Below are positions 1 through 11,940 of a stretch of DNA of 64,000 bases, one piece after another. This DNA is from Timema cristinae (lineage: Eukaryota; Arthropoda; Insecta; Phasmatodea; Timematidae). The DNA is taken from contig JBCFYV010000100.1 of the NCBI GenBank assembly GCA_039000515.1, positions 22,768,305 to 22,832,304 of the forward strand. Direction: 5' to 3'. The notes below the pieces were generated by a model. It had not been told where the DNA came from. It did not search any database and saw nothing but the letters and a program-made list of their open reading frames with translations. Numbering within the stretch: position 1 is the first letter of the stretch; the number at the start of each line of letters is the position of its first letter. A program made the position numbers and the translations under genes.

Positions 1-69
1 ATTTACATGTAGAAATAATGGGCAGTTATTTAGTAAAAACAATCCTCAATACCCCTGATCAAGATTGTT

Positions 70-212
70 TTGAGGGAGAGTGGAAAACCATTTAGGAAAA
101 ACCACCTCCAGTACATCCGTACGAGATTTGAACCCCGATCTCCTAATCATAGGCTGTCTAGTATATTGCGAGAGTGACGCCTTAATACCATGAGGTCACC
201 AGAGCGGGTTTA
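70..212 (-). mobile_element. SINE-1, tail-truncated
   Basis: On the minus strand it has the tRNA-like head with B box near GGTTCAAATC and the body GGTTTTTCCTAAATGGTTTT with CACTCTCCCTC. The 3' tail is absent. Head variant of the TGGT.TAAGGCGTCACTCTC type. Confidence 0.8.
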
Positions 213-605
213 TCATTATTATTTACACGAAGGTGTTTTCATAAAAACATTAAAGCTACCAGCCAAATCTCTCTTGAATCGTTCCACATCTCTCTCTCTT
301 TTTATTTTTTCAGCAACATACAAAGTTGTTAAAAGAGTCACGGTCTAAATTTAGGAGTAGTCTTTCCTGGGCTTCCTTTAACTGAAGGAGTGAAGCATTG
401 CTTACAAGCTCCGGGATATTTATGGGTAAACAATGATTGCGGTTTCGTCTTTCGCCCTCAAGTAACCATCCTTTCCTCTTGACCGTTGATGGATTCCATG
501 CTGGGACATTACCTTAGCCTGTCAGCGCAAACAATGACCAACGCGTTCTTTGAAAACACGCGGAAATGTTGCAACACTCCTTAGATACATTTTTTTTTTA
601 TCAAG

Positions 606-870
<265 letters not shown>

Positions 871-1021
871 TAAGCACTTAACACGTTTGGATTATTTGTG
901 TTCGGCGTCTTTTTTTTTTTATACCCATCCTGACTACCCACATATTTACAAATATAAGGTAGGTATAGTAATAAAAATGATTCGTCTGGGCTACTTCAAT
1001 CTGTATCTCAGTTTACGGAAA

Positions 1022-1322
1022 GATTAGCCAGTACTAATGTATCGTTGCCCAGGGGACGCCCGGATGTACTAATCGTACATCCTTTTCTCTCATGTCCCGA
1101 TGAAGGTTAGAGGATGATGGTAGTGAATATGACGGGGTTAAACCAAGAAAGACCTTAACCTAACTTGCCTGGTTAAAAATAAACCAAATCCTGATGCCCA
1201 CAGGAATTAATCTCTTTTCGATAACAATTCTCCACTACCAGCCGGGGAATCGGACCCGGGACCTCTAAGTAAGCAACCAGGGTCTCTGACCACTATACCA
1301 TGACCCTGGTTAAGGCAGTGAT
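1022..1322 (-). mobile_element. SINE-3, body type a
   Basis: Minus-strand tRNA-like head (complement near 1240-1320, ACTATACCATGACCCTGGTT), a CTTAACCTAACTTG segment and the type-a 3' half (GCCAGTACTAATGTATCGTT on the + strand). It lies about 30 bases from a type-b copy in the same orientation. Confidence 0.82.
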
Positions 1323-1351
1323 TTTGTTTTTAATCATATAACATATATGAC

Positions 1352-1655
1352 CGGGAGGGACATGACATCCAGGTTAGGTCACCATATATGTAGACTATTG
1401 GTGGCACAGAACGTTGCCCAGGGTACACCACAGGTTGTCTACACGAACCCATAACGAGATGATGTGGTGATAATTATTATTAACGTGTGGAGCCGGGTGA
1501 GTATAACCTAATTTAAGCCTAATTTTCCAAACATTGCGACCCTATGGGTACATTCCCCTTTCAGGAAAAATACCCAAGGTACCATACGGGAATCAAATCC
1601 GGGACCCCTAGGCTCGTACATTGACCACTACACCATGGGGTTGGTTAAGATGGTG
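1352..1655 (-). mobile_element. SINE-3, body type b
   Basis: Same head and first half as type a (complement CACTACACCATGGGGTTGGT; TACCCAAGGTACCATACGGG), but the 3' half is the unrelated block with ATGTAGACTATTGGTGGCAC on the + strand, shared with 58705-59003. Confidence 0.82.
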
Positions 1656-2496
1656 ATGAGAAAGGATTAATTCATAGGAAGAGTACATTAAGTCCTTTAT
1701 TTACACGGATAATTCATCCCAAAGGTTCCCGCGCATGTGGAAAACTACGTAAGCTCACGCTATTAAAATAGATGTATTACACTGAGAGTTTTGTAGGATA
1801 ATCAAAGCTAGACGTGTTCTACATATGGAAATAAAACTTTAAGGATATGAAACTTTATTCAAACATAACAAACAAAATGGTGATGAAACTATCAGCAGTG
1901 CATCAGCTTACGAGGAACGTTATCTATTATGTTTAAAGTTGCCCTTGATAGATGGCGTTGTTTATACCACTCATCGAACTGCAGGTCTCAAGAAGAGAAA
2001 CTTTAACTTCGATTTCTCAGTTAACTGTTGCCAAATCTCTTTGATTTCAGTTATACCGGAAGGTGGCGTGCTGGGGTAAGAAGGAGATACAGGCAACATC
2101 GATTAATTAGTCAAATCTCTCACAACAAACAATTATTTTTAAATTATTTCTTCCAACAGTTTTTACACTTTAGAAACACGACCTTATGAAGATAGTTTGG
2201 ATGGTTTTTTGTTTTTTTGTGTTGTTTGTGTGTTCCACTTAAAACTATTTTACAAAATAGAGCTTCTAAAATCCCGCATTATCTTTATAAATTAAGATGG
2301 TAAAACAGTCGAAACAAGGACGGTTATTGACGTAACACAAACCGTATTCGGTTGTGTTCATGCGCTGTTTACAAAATAAAAACGTTGTATGCTGAAACCA
2401 ATATAATGTATATATTATCTTCTTCAAGCTATAAAAAGCATTTATTTGTTTTGGTGGCTAGTTTCAACAAGAAACAAATGTGACTATAATATTTAT

Positions 2497-2745
2497 TTAT
2501 CACCACGTCTTACTACCCGTTCGGGTTATACGCTTAAGTACTAATTACACTAATGGATTGAGAATCGGGAAGGTTGAATTTAGAGGAAGTGAACCCGCAT
2601 TTGAGTGGAGGGAGAGTGGAAAACCATTTAGGAAAAACCCCTTCCAGTTCACCTGACCGAGATTCGAACTTCTATCTCTCTGTCCTCAGCAGTCGAGCTC
2701 AACACGACAAGCGCGTTAGCTAACTACGCACCGATGCGGGTAAAA
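2497..2745 (-). mobile_element. SINE-1, full length
   Basis: Minus-strand copy bounded by the tail (CACGTCTTACTACCCGTTCG on the + strand) and the head complement ending near 2740. Internal body and B box are conserved. Confidence 0.9.
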
Positions 2746-2856
2746 TGTGATATTTTTTTATTTCATGTACTAGAATATCGCTTGTCACAGCCGAAAAACC
2801 AAAATCATAATAGTTTTCTTTCCTTCGCCTCTAACAAGACGTGTATTAATCACAAC

Positions 2857-3053
2857 TTGTGAATGTGGGGAATACCAGGCCTCCACCGTGGTTCGGATCC
2901 CACGTTAAACTGTAGGTCCTCCATCTCATCTCGCAATCACCCTACCATTACACATTAGCGTAAGTGCGTATAACCCGAACGAGTAGTAAGACGCGGTGCT
3001 AATAATAATAATAATGATAATCATAATAATAATAAGAATAATAAGAATAATAA
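2857..3053 (+). mobile_element. SINE-2, 5'-truncated
   Basis: Body GAATGTGGGGAATACCAGGC and CTCCACCGTGGTTCGGATCC, tail CCCGAACGAGTAGTAAGACG, and a (TAA)n end with variants. Confidence 0.9.
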
Positions 3054-3632
3054 TTTTATTAATGTATTGTGTTCTTTCAATAAATAACGAAAACTTCAAT
3101 TACGCAATAATCATTACATTAGAGAAGTGTTATTAAAAGCGATTGATAGCACTCTCTATTGATAATATAGTACTTCTAAGAAAATAATAATTTCCAAGTA
3201 TATGACATTAGTAACTTTCAGCCAATGTTTGCGATAAAAAAAAAAAAAACTTCTTCTAGCTGTCACTTGCCTCCTCTCCTACAGTAGATAGGCTATAGCT
3301 AAATGTTCATGGTCGAAGAGAGAGCAGGAAAACCTTTAGATAGGGAGTGATTGGTAAATACTCATTACACTCGGCTGGTGTTACCAGGTGCGACCTACTC
3401 GTCACCGACAAATCAGAAAGATGAAATTGACGCTCTCCTTAGCCTGCGTGTCCATTGGTGTGTGTGTGTTTTAAACCATTAGATTCCTGGAGAATATTAT
3501 TATAGTCGACTCCAAACAACGGTTATCTTCTTATGATTTTATTTTACATCCTTATCAAAGATTCAAAAATGGTCTTAGTCATTTCTGTCACTAAAAGAAC
3601 AATATTAATTCTTATGATGTGCATGTAACCTA

Positions 3633-3695
3633 TTAGCACCCGTCCGGGCTATCGTAATATTTACACTAATGGGGTAGAAATAAGGAATGTGAAGA
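3633..3695 (-). mobile_element. SINE-1 tail fragment
   Basis: Only the 3' end is seen (CACCCGTCCGGGCTAT, then ACACTAATGGGGTAG), a 5'-truncated or eroded copy. Confidence 0.55.
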
Positions 3696-3709
3696 ACAAT
3701 TTAATTTAT

Positions 3710-3733
3710 TGTGTGTGTGTGTGTGTTAGTGTA

Positions 3734-3778
<45 letters not shown>

Positions 3779-3835
3779 GTGTGTGTGTGTATGTGTATAT
3801 GTGTGTGTGTTGTGTGTGTGTGTGTGTGTGTGTTC
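3710..3835 (+). repeat. GT/GTAT microsatellite
   Basis: Runs of TGTG and TGTATG over about 125 bases; the overlapping ORF is not a gene. Confidence 0.95.
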
Positions 3836-4557
3836 AATCGTGTGGTTTTGGTTGATCTGTCAGGAAATCTTTGGCCCAGGATAAGGGGGGAATGATATGA
3901 TTACTTGTGTGGTTTCGTGATTAACGTTAGACTTGTCTTTTAGAAGGTTTATTAATACTGTACTACTATGCTACTACATATGTGATGTTAAAAGCGAAGT
4001 TAAAATAAAGAAGAGAACATAAAGAAGTGAGAGTGACAAAACGAGGTTTACCCAATTGCCTATCTGACTACTAGGGGGTCCCTGCATGGTTGTCGAACCT
4101 GGTTCCCTGGGGCTCAAGTAGCAGCCCCAACTGGTGCTTGATGAACCCGACGACCTAATCCACGTGACCTCTTAGGTTACGGTCTTCTGTCGTCAGCGCC
4201 GAGGGGCTCCAAAACCTTCCATTTTAACCGGGCCATCAACCTAGCTAAGGAATGCTGACACCAACTTTTGGTTCAGCTCCTCTACTTCATTTGTTTATTG
4301 AATCATCAAAAAACCTCGTAACTTTCGTTATGTCATTCGCCACTCACAATATACAATGTTTACACACACACATGCCTTCCAATTGAGGCCGTGTGGTTGG
4401 TTACATTAGTAATATTCACTCTCAGTACACGTGGCTGGGAATCAAATCCTGACCTTTCCTCTACCAGCAAATTATTCCAGTGGAAGGTGACGTCATATTC
4501 CACGTGTCCATCTATGCGGTTGCAAATATTACTATACGTATAGTATATACAATCAGA

Positions 4558-4840
4558 CAACTTAGCTGAGTTGGTAGCGTGCCTGCCTACGGAGATCCGG
4601 TCCCAGGTTCGATTCCTGGAAGGGCTTCAAATGGATAATTGGTGATATGTGGGTTTACCCTTACACATTGATAAATTAACGGCCGGGGACTTGTTGTTGT
4701 ACCTGTCCTAGTCCTAGGTTAGATTATAAGACATATGAAGCTACGATAGGCCTAGCAAGCCATTAGTGGAAAATATAAGGCTTGAAAAAAGAACTGACCC
4801 AAGCCATAGACTGGAAACAGTAATGGATGTAAAAAAAATC
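4558..4840 (+). mobile_element. SINE-5
   Basis: tRNA-like head ACTTAGCTGAGTTGGTAGCG, B box AGGTTCGATTCCTGG, body CGGCCGGGGACTTGTTGTTG and CCATTAGTGGAAAATATAAG, ending AACAGTAATGGATGTAAA. The 73-nt head alone could pass for a tRNA, but the same body at 53424 shows it is a SINE. Confidence 0.88.
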
Positions 4841-5199
4841 ATATATACGGAGTTTATATACAAAGTAAACACATACTACGCACTATTCATACGGTAAAAA
4901 TGGTGATGGAAAGTAGTTTGCTCGTTCCAGACACTCAAGACTCCTGGGTTGTTAATATTCCCGAGTACCGTTATGAGCTTTTCTTATCTTAATCATCACC
5001 GGTATAAGACCGTATTTATAGTCTAGTCTCTGGAGCCAGCCAATCTCTCAGCTTACAAATAACAAGCAGTGCAGGTTAAACGAGGGATTGCTTGAGATTC
5101 CGCCCTTAGTATGAACAGTAAAGATTTTTAAATTTAATGTGTGTAATATATTTTTACGTTCTCCACGAGGCAAGGTAGCTGAGAGATAATATTTTGTAT

Positions 5200-5440
5200 A
5201 GCATCGCGTCTTACTACCAGTTCAGGTTATAAGCATATTTACTAATTACGTTAATGAGTTAGGGATGAGGACAGTTGAATTTAGAGGAAGAGTAGTCACA
5301 TTTACTTGGAGGGAGAGTAGAAAAACATTTGGTAAAAAAAAAAGCCTTCAGTACACCCGACCGAGATTTGAACTCCAATCTCTCTGTCATCTACAGTCTA
5401 GTCCAAAACGAGTGACGCCTTGAACCAGGTATACTTAACT
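5200..5440 (-). mobile_element. SINE-1
   Basis: Minus-strand copy: tail CGCGTCTTACTACCAGTTCA on the + strand, body with GGAGGGAGAGTAGAAAAACA, B-box complement, and a head partly overwritten near 5430. Confidence 0.85.
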
Positions 5441-5910
5441 GGCGGCCCACGGGCCAATTGCGAATTGTGGTAACATTTTTTTGCGGCCCACAGGCTCATG
5501 AAAATTATAAAATTATTTTAAGAGAAAAAATTAACAAATATAGATATATCTGTTATATAATCAACTAATAAAATAAATACGTACTTTAATTTATCTTATA
5601 AATTATTTTTGCTTTTTATTTGAAGAGAAGTAATACTTATTTTATATAAACTACTGTCTTTTGAAACAGCAAAAGACAACTTCAATAGGCAATACAAATT
5701 GCGCTACCTTTCTCTATGAAACAAATGAGAACATTCCTCACGATTAATCTGCATCTTCACCTTTGGGAGATAGGCCTAATCCCCAGTGTGAGTATAAGTA
5801 TATAAGAGTGAGATAATACGAATATTTTAATATGAATTCAATCTGAATATTGTTGGTACAGTATTGCGGCCCGTGAGCCAACAATAAACAGAAACTTTTG
5901 TCCTTGGAAC
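5430..5910. mobile_element. Possible hAT-like remnant with GCGGCCC subterminal repeats
   Basis: Left ACTGGCGGCCCACGGGCCAA and GCGGCCCACAGGCTCATG, right TATTGCGGCCCGTGAGCCAA; AT-rich interior without coding signal. Related words (CACGGCCCGCGAGCCAAATC) are at 24460. Confidence 0.4.
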
Positions 5911-6379
5911 TTAAAAGATTGAAGACCATGCCTTAGGGCTTAGACCATTTGGCAACCGAAGCAGGCAGCTGAAATATTGCCAATCAGCTGTTGCGATTAA
6001 GTTAAATAAACCTACTTATAAAATCGTTAACAGTACACATGTTTGTTATTTACTGGAATGAACAGAAAGCTATTTTCAACTAGCTTACACATAAACATTT
6101 GTAAATATTGTTTAAAAGTTGGAATTTTCCACACTTAAAAGACCAAAAAATGTACATGTTTTGGTTGATTATTAAGAGCTAAATGCTTGATAAAAGAGAA
6201 GTAACTGATATAGAAGCGTGGAGTAGATATTTGTGAACAGAATTATTAACGCCTTAAGAACTCGTCTAGCCCCATGGATGTAACTTGTAGGTAAAGCAGT
6301 AAGCTAGGTGCCTCATCGTAATACGGGTTTATATAGTCTTCATTAGAAAACTTTGGTGTTGGGATCAGTGAAACCATTT

Positions 6380-6620
6380 TACTTACTTACTTACTAACTA
6401 TATGGCATTAGGTTCATTAACGCACTCACTAAATTACCCCGCCTATTCCTATCTTGAAATACTTCTATCCAGTTCACCTCATTACATCCTATCTTTATCA
6501 TATCCACTCTAATGTTATCCTTCCATCGGCATCTAGGTCTTCCCAATGGTATCTTCCCATTGGGGTCGGTCAATACCCTAAACAAGGTTCTAGAGTCTCC
6601 CATTCACGCTGCATGTCCTG
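6380..6620 (-). pseudogene. LINE type I 3' end: C-terminus of a non-LTR retrotransposon ORF
   Basis: The minus-strand frame 6603-6394 reads PLGRPRCRWKDNIRVDM, then IGCNEVNWIEVFQDRNR, a C-terminal pattern (GRP..RW.DNI...G...W...AQDR..W) common in arthropod non-LTR reverse-transcriptase ORFs. The DNA continues into a TAAG-rich tail at 6380-6395. Further LINE sequence may lie at 6620-6800. Clade (RTE, Jockey or other) cannot be fixed. Single-copy version of the sequence amplified at 16.1, 40.8 and 56.2 kb. Confidence 0.8.
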
Positions 6621-7163
6621 CCCACCGTAATCTATGAGACTTTATTTTCATAACACTGTTATGTGATGAGTACAGGGTATGTAACTCGTTATTATGTAGC
6701 CTCCTTCACTCCCCAGTAGCCTCATCCCATTTTGCACTCAATATCTACCTAATGGCATTGTTTTCGAACACCCTAAATTTGTTTTCATCATGTAAGGTAA
6801 AAGATCATGTCTCACACCCTTAGAGAACAACCGGTATAATTGTTGTTTTGTATATTCTGAGTTTTACATTCCTGGACATCAAGCAAGATGTCAACAACTT
6901 ACTAACCTAGTTGTAGCATACATTTCTATGCTGTATTATTTTCATAATTGACAATCTAATAAAGTTATTGCTAGTTAAAATTGATCGAATATTTAAACTC
7001 ATTAACCCTGTCAAATAATATGTTGTTTGCTGTAATTAAAATACAACATAATTTAAAGATAATTATTTTAAATAAAAAACTATATTAGTTAGCCAAATTT
7101 CACACGATATTGGGGTTTGACTCCCATCCGGGAGTAGCAAGGTTTTATTTCCCATATAGTAGG

Positions 7164-7425
7164 TGACCTGGTGGTCTAGGGGTAATGTGTCGGACTTCTG
7201 CGCTGGGGTCCGGGGTTCAATCCTCGGTCCCGGCACAAATTTATCTGCTTACCAAATACTTCCTTCACCTCTGACAAGACATCTTGGAATGTGGGGAATG
7301 CCAGGCCTCCACCGTGGTTCGGATTCCACCTTAAACTGTAGGTTCTCCATTTCATCTCACAATCACCCTACCACTACACATTAGCGTAAGTGCGTATAAC
7401 CCGAACGGGTAGTAAGACGCGGTGC

Positions 7426-7460
<35 letters not shown>

Positions 7461-7461
7461 T
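7164..7461 (+). mobile_element. SINE-2, full length
   Basis: Head GACCTGGTGGTCTAGGGGTA, B box GGGGTTCAATCCTCGG, body and tail GTGCGTATAACCCGAACGGG followed by (TAA)n. tRNA-derived, with a different head and body from SINE-1. A small ORF here is a by-product. Confidence 0.93.
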
Positions 7462-8689
7462 TAAAAATCCTAAATAGTGTCCCACTCGTCTGCATAAATG
7501 TCGGTATTTTTACTCAAAATTATATCTTACTCAACCCTAGATTAGCGTAATTTATACACGTGTATAGCCAAAACTGTTTATGATATAGGCTTATCAGTTT
7601 ACTTTTCATAGAGAGAGCTGTATGGAGTATTCTAATCGTGAATATTGTTAACATTGAGATTATGATTTATTAGAATCTAGCCTAAATTAAGAATAATACT
7701 GTCGTTATATGTGTTGTGTAATATCAAATTGATAGTTACGTCAAATAACATAAAATGTATGTGGTATATATAGAAATTAATTTGAGGGAAGTTGTGGTTG
7801 TGGCGGTTTGGAATATAAGGGAATGAAAATATTGTTACCTTAATTCTCTCCGATTTGGAATGTTAGGGTCACTATTTTGAAAATCAAATCATAAGTCTGA
7901 TCGATTAATTTAGCCTATATACTCATTTTTTGTGTTAAATAACCTTAATTGTAGTCTACTTAATATATGTTGAGCTTTTCGTTGAAATTATTTAGAATCT
8001 TTTATTAAAGGGGTGTCTTACGTGCCCACCCCACAACTATGTCCCCCCGCAGGTTCAATATGTTTTAACGTGATTTTAAAAGAAGAAAGAAATTGATTCT
8101 ATGGTTGGTACAAGTATATTTGTTTTATCAGTTGTAATAATAATATAAAAATTAGTCGCTTTAATTATTTGTACTTTATTCAACCGACTTTAACCAAAGA
8201 CAAGTCAATTAAAAATTATGTTTCTAAATAATTTGTATCTTTATTAGTATTTATAATTCGTGACAGAACACACAAGTAGTTATTACACTTTATTCTGACG
8301 AATCCCAAACGGCTCAGATCTGAAAAACACTCCATCATAATAATCAATTTACTATTTGTTAATTTAACATAGTAATCCAGAAGCTAATGCCTGACTGATA
8401 TAACAGTTAAAGTAGATAGTTTTGGAGCCAGGATAAATACTATTAAATAGTTAAAAAGTAAACATTTCTAATCAAACGAGTACTAACTTTAAATATTCGT
8501 TTCAACACTTGTTTACCGTTTATAAATAACGTAAAAAATAACACGGATGTTAATCTACCCCATTTCATGCATAACATTGATTTAATGCTTACAATAATTT
8601 TAGAGAATAATCTCTAAGATTTTGAATATTTCTTATTGGATTCCTGGAATTTGATGAAAGCTAGTTTTATTTATTTTAAAATGCTGTGA

Positions 8690-9115
8690 TCAAATTATTA
8701 TGGCCATGACGAGTATTCAAAAACTATTGATAGCACCATGTGTATGAAATTAAACAAAACGTATCTCCTACTGGAGAAATACTTTGTTTATTTTGGCCCA
8801 AACTAGATTTTTCTGTCAACAGGGAATTTTACCTTAGCTCATGCTCTCTTTCATCCTACTTTCCCTCACGGTCCCTACCATGCCACCTTAACTCACGGTC
8901 CCTAACATACCACCTTAACTCACGGTCCCTACCATACCAATTTAACTCACGCTCCCTACCATACCACCTTAACTATCTAATGCCACTTAAATCATCTACA
9001 AAACCTATGATAGCACCATTGATGAAATTAAACTAAACTCCCTCCTACGACCAAACTTTGTTTATATTATGCCAACTAACATTAACTCAACAGGAATTTC
9101 ACCTTAGCTCACTCC
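8690..9115. mobile_element. Two right-half foldback fragments joined to a 27-bp array
   Basis: CAAAAACTATTGATAGCACC, GAAATTAAACAAAACGTATC and TACTGGAGAAATACTTTGTT, then TCTGTCAACAGGGAATTTTACC, match the right arm (from 8715). A second, more diverged copy is at 8990-9115 (ATGATAGCACCATTGATGAA). Each is followed by repeats of the element terminus. Confidence 0.7.
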
Positions 9116-9418
9116 TCATCCTACTTTAGCTCACGGTCCCTACCATCCACCTTAACTCACATCCCTAACCATACCACCTTAACTCATGTCCCTACCATAC
9201 CACCTTAACTCACGGTCCCTACCATACCACCTTAACTCACCTCCCTACCATACCACCTTAACTCACGGTCCCTACATACCACCTTAAACTCACTCCCTAC
9301 CATACTACCTTAAACTCCTACCATACACCTTTAAATCACACTACCTACCATACCACTTAACTCACACTCCCTACCATACCACCTTAACTCACGCTCCCTA
9401 CCATACCACTTTACACAC
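8866..9418. repeat. 27-bp array derived from the foldback terminus
   Basis: Unit CTCACGGTCCCTACCATACC plus ACCTTAA repeats about 4 times at 8866-8965 and about 11 times at 9120-9418, with frequent single-base gaps. The CCACCTTAA core is the outer end of the foldback elements (compare 22620, 46340, 41350 reversed). A 98-codon ORF overlapping it is not a gene. Confidence 0.85.
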
Positions 9419-9833
9419 GACATCTCACCCCCAACCACTCTATTCTTACTGCAACATCCTAAGTTCCAGCAGGTGCGAAGCTTTGAGTCGCACATTGACC
9501 TGTCAGGGTAAGAGATACAAACATTCGGTCTCTGTATCCCGGCTTCCTCCGGCCGTTACGACCCGGTGGGAAAATAATCACTCCCCCTTCCCCACGCTCC
9601 TAGGGCCGGGACTACCGACAAGGGGGATATAGAGCGAGAAACAAGACGGTGTGCCACAAGTTTGTATTGTTTTTAGGAGGGAGAAATTTACCGTTCCTAT
9701 TTATTGGGCCCGAAAAAGGACCAAGAGAGTTGAGCTCTTGACATTTAAAGGTGTAAATACGTGAGCAACAAACGTAGCGATGTTTTTGTGCTTAATTCTG
9801 TAGTAAGTCTTATAGTCACACAACTATGGATGA

Positions 9834-9955
9834 GGTGACCTGGTGGTCTAGCGTAAAGTGTCAGACTTATGTGCTGGGATCCGGGGTTCAATCTCGGTCC
9901 GGCACAGATTTATCTGATTGCCAATCCCTTCCTTCACCTCTGACAAGACGTTATA
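9834..9955 (+). mobile_element. SINE-2, 3'-truncated
   Basis: Head GTGACCTGGTGGTCTAGCGT, B box GGGGTTCAATCTCGG and first body half ending at TCTGACAAGACG. The tail is absent. Confidence 0.85.
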
Positions 9956-10625
9956 ATCCCAACGTAAACTTAAGTTTTCTCATACTATTTCATTCCTTTT
10001 AATAATTTCTTTTTACCTAATTCAAAACAATATTTTAAACATAATTAAAAGTACTTTTTCTCAATTTTGTAATTTATCTATGATGTGTAATATGTGCATA
10101 CAGCAATACCTATTAATAAAGGTATTGTATTTACTTGGGAAAGAAAAATACTTGTCATTTTATATATATATATATATATGTAATAAATTATTCTATGATT
10201 GTTTTCTCGTATTTCGAAATATTTAACTGAAACAAATAGTTTTATCCACTTCGTGGGTGCATCATTGAAGATAGCTTGTTTACCGTCATGTTCAATCACA
10301 TGATTTAAATTCGTTGGTCACCATTTTGAAACTATATTCGTTAGATCTTTTGTGAAATTGCTGTGAATAATAATTTTTTCAAGTGGAATAAGACAATAAA
10401 TAAGCTTTGTGCCCGACCACAAATAAATATAAATAATATTGGCCTAAATTACTCTGGTTAACTATCACATTTATACTTTACCATACGTTTTCATGAATGT
10501 TATCCAGATGTAAGCTGTTGGCGTAGGGATATATTAGGGACCATTTCTAGTAACTTTATGAGCTACCATCCTAGTAAACTAAGGTCGTGAATGTATTATG
10601 GCTGGTCGTATACACGGTAATTTTT

Positions 10626-10870
10626 TTCAGCACCTTGTCTTACTACCCGTTTGGTTTAAACGCCTATTACCTAATTACGCTAGTGTTTTAGGGATTAGGA
10701 AAGTTTAATTTAGAAGAAAAGTCCCCGCATTTACGTGGAGGTAAAATGTAAAACCACTTAGGGGAAAAAACAGAGCATCCGACTGGAATAGAACCCCAAT
10801 CTCCCCGTCTTCGGCAGTCTAGTCTATTGCGAGAGTAGCGCCTTACACCATGTGGCCAATGAAGCAGGTT
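10626..10870 (-). mobile_element. SINE-1
   Basis: Minus-strand copy (TTGTCTTACTACCCGTTTGG tail at left, head complement TGTGGCCAATGAAGCAGG at right). It stands head-to-head with the copy at 10908. Confidence 0.85.
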
Positions 10871-10907
10871 CGGTTATAGTTTGACTATACTTAATTAAGT
10901 ACGGAAA

Positions 10908-11152
10908 CAAACCCGCTTTGGTGGCTTCATAATCTAAGGCGTCAGTCTCACAATATGTTAAACTGCCGGTGACGGGGAGATCGTGGTTCGAATTCAGGTC
11001 GGGTGCAATTAGGGTGGTTTACCCCAAATGGTTTTTCACTCTCCCTCCACACAAATGTGGGTGAACTTTCTTTATATACTACCTTACTCATCCCTAATAT
11101 ATTTCCGTAATTAGTGCATATGTGTACAACACTAGACTAGTTAGGCACGGTG
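10908..11152 (+). mobile_element. SINE-1, head-to-head partner
   Basis: Plus-strand copy with head TTTGGTGGCTTCATAATC, B box GGTTCGAATTCAGG, body, and an eroded tail ending AGGCACGGTGTATGGTGT. A 28-bp tandem array begins directly at this tail. Confidence 0.85.
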
Positions 11153-11300
11153 TATGGTGTACTGTGTAGAGTGTAAGATGTAAAGTGTATGGTGTGTAGT
11201 GTAAGATGTAAAGTGTATGGTGTGTAGTGTAAGATGTAAAGTGTATGGTGTGTAGTGTAAGATGTAAAGTGTATGGTGTGTAGTGTAAGATGTACGGTGA
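11153..11300 (+). repeat. 28-bp array at a SINE-1 tail
   Basis: Unit GTGTAAGATGTAAAGTGTAT plus GGTGTGTA, about five copies, starting where the SINE-1 tail GCACGGTG ends. Overlapping minus-strand ORFs are artefacts of the array. Confidence 0.88.
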
Positions 11301-11410
11301 AGAAAAATAAAGCCTCTTGACAGACCAAAATAGAGAGCTTGGTGCCTGAACTGCAGTAATTTGGTCTTGTTGAATGGCAACAGATGGATCAACGCTCTCA
11401 TGAGATTGCG

Positions 11411-11645
11411 TTACATAGAGTATTTTCAGATGTATGTTTGACGGGATTGTACTTTTGTGGAGTCTTTTCAGATGTATCACTTTTTAATAGAACTGTACCA
11501 TCATACAGAGTGTTTTCAGATGTATCACTTTTTAATAGGACTGTACCATCATACAGAGTGTTTTCAGATGTATCAATTTTTGATAGAACTGTACCATACA
11601 GGGTGTTCTCAGATGTTTCAAGTTATGACGAGACTATAACATATA
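11411..11645 (+). repeat. 48-bp array
   Basis: Unit TTTTCAGATGTATCACTTTT plus TAATAGAACTGTACCATCAT and ACAGAGTG, four to five copies, the first and last diverged. 48 is a multiple of three, which keeps two frames open (60 and 94 codons); I do not consider them genes. Confidence 0.85.
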
Positions 11646-11739
11646 AAGGAGTGGTTTTTTCAGATTGATCAACGCTCATTTATTGTACAATTTAATTTAC
11701 AATTAGTCAACTATGATCAGTATATATCCACTGAACTAA

Positions 11740-11940
11740 GGATTCAGGATTTAACTCCCAGCATGGGTTTTCCCTAGCATTGGGGAAATTAGGGCTCTCC
11801 CATGGATGAATTTATGGCCAGGAACCTGAGTATTCTATTGTGTCTTTTTTTTTTTTAGAGTAAGGATATTTTTAAGTTGTTTTCTGATATAGTCAATTGG
11901 TTGTGAGATCACACTTTAAATACCCATTGAAATAATAATT
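11740..11940 (+). mobile_element. SINE-6, tail related to SINE-4
   Basis: GATTTAACTCCCAGCATGGG (B-box-like), a body ending TAGAGTAAGGATATTTTTAA, and tail TTTTCTGATATAGTCAATTG with CACTTTAAATACC. The same body end is at 26925-26965. A second case of different bodies with similar tails. Confidence 0.55.

Noticed and set aside
3689..3895. 68-codon ORF rich in C and V
   Set aside because: It is a translation of the GT/GTAT microsatellite.
4558..4632. Possible tRNA gene with good A and B boxes
   Set aside because: The same head plus body recurs at 53424, so it is the head of SINE-5. The other tRNA-like hits likewise belong to SINE families.
11094..11480. Three overlapping minus-strand ORFs
   Set aside because: They are by-products of the 28-bp array (LHYTPYTLHL repeats).
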